DNA from: Conidiobolus coronatus NRRL 28638
Taxonomy: Eukaryota > Entomophthoromycota > Entomophthoromycetes > Entomophthorales > Conidiobolaceae
Direction of reading: 5' to 3'
Length of the DNA: 31,027 nucleotides
Assembly (NCBI GenBank): GCA_001566745.1
Contig: KQ964558.1
Location: 20,776-51,802 of the forward strand
Made by a program: the position numbers and the translations under genes. Every line of letters starts with the position of its first letter. The stretch's first letter is position 1. Below are positions 30,254-31,027 of this stretch, piece after piece. The notes beneath the pieces are model-generated. The model was given only the letters and a program-made list of their open reading frames with translations. It ran no database searches and was not told the origin of the DNA.

Positions 30254-31027
30254 GTTATATCTTGCTTAATAAACTGTCAATGAATCCTTCAGTGTTATAT
30301 AATTCACTAAATGAAGATACTAATATCTGCTATATTATTTATATTATTTGTTTAAGCTGAATTTTTTTAGAGCTTTAATAAATACTGTTATGTATTCCTA
30401 GTTATAGAATCAGATCAAAAATCTTTATTTATTTATTGAAGTTTTATTAAATCAATGTTTTAGTATATATTTATATATATAATATAAAGAATATAAAGAA
30501 TATAAAGATAAAATTTATAAACTTAATTTATATTATATATATTTAGATTAGTTCTTTATACAAGATATCTATAAAAATTTGAAAATTGCAAATATGGTTA
30601 TTTCTATTTCGAAAATTTATCTAAGCATCTATAATTAATAAATGTGATATATTAAAAATGTAGATTTTATGCGTTTAATTGATTAGTTTATAGAAAATAA
30701 GGGATGCTTAGAAGTATAATTATAATTTTATGCAAAAATAGTTATAAATATTATGAAATTTGCTAAGAAATTAACTATTATTATAAATTAACTATGATAT
30801 TTGATTAATATTAGGGTATATTAAAGCGAGTTAAAGTTTTATAGATTAGGTAGTTATTATAGTTATAAAGTGGATATTTAACTTTTATAGCTTTCCAAGT
30901 TTTATGCCATACAGTGCACAATAATTGATATTTGTTATGTTTAATATATTTACTTGATATGTAAGCTTAAACTTGTAAAAATTATTAAATCTATCTACAT
31001 ATCAGATGAGTATGTTAAATAAATAGA
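30254..31027. other. AT-rich 3' flank to the window end
   Basis: No further gene is supported. It contains the short tandem repeat listed at 30481. Confidence 0.5.
30481..30507. repeat. 9-bp tandem repeat, three units
   Basis: The unit AATATAAAG occurs three times in perfect succession. A simple microsatellite, of use only as a length marker. Confidence 0.85.

Noticed and set aside
1-31027. CRISPR array, bacterial operon or prophage
   Set aside because: No regularly spaced repeats. Genes have spliceosomal introns and TATA boxes, and the tRNA has pol III boxes without CCA, so the DNA is eukaryotic nuclear.

Overview
The window looks like nuclear DNA from an AT-rich fungus, most plausibly an early-diverging lineage such as the Entomophthoromycotina (Conidiobolus-like). 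That placement is an inference. It rests on very AT-rich intergenic DNA, spliceosomal introns of about 47-55 nt with TACTAAC-like branch sites, TATA boxes 46-98 nt upstream of start codons, a nuclear-type tRNA-Gly with A and B boxes, and the protein families present. There are no operons, and genes lie on both strands.

Bases 1-10,400 are gene-poor. They carry three intronless paralogues (2385, 6069, 8369, all plus strand) encoding small proteins with a polar N-terminus and a conserved two-helix membrane hairpin, and one short palindromic MITE-like element (7499-7650).

Bases 10,439-27,172 hold an array of eight copies of one short-chain dehydrogenase/reductase (SDR) gene, related to the retinol-dehydrogenase-like SDRs. 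All readable copies share a three-exon structure: exon 2 of 381 nt, exon 3 of 452-455 nt, and both introns in phase 1 at identical sites. Four copies are full-length (15125, 16888c, 23521c, 26123c) and one is intact but N-terminally shortened (19019c). Two have recent frame lesions (12836, 21229) and one is deeply decayed (10439). The copies point in both directions, and one pair forms a large inverted duplication of about 2.1 kb per arm. Each arm contains an SDR gene followed by a tRNA-Gly. In the left arm both are broken; in the right arm both are intact. Three copies of a roughly 260-bp MITE-like element with terminal inverted repeats and flanking TA lie in the spacers.

Bases 29,141-30,253 hold a three-exon gene for a zinc-free medium-chain reductase resembling trans-2-enoyl-CoA reductase (MECR/ETR), without an obvious mitochondrial presequence and with the usual active-site tyrosine position apparently changed.

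The SDR copies and the MDR reductase are all predicted NAD(P)H oxidoreductases on lipid-like or carbonyl substrates, but nothing in the sequence shows that they share a pathway. The main story is local birth and death of one SDR family by inverted duplication, mosaic exchange and decay, with small non-autonomous transposons nearby.
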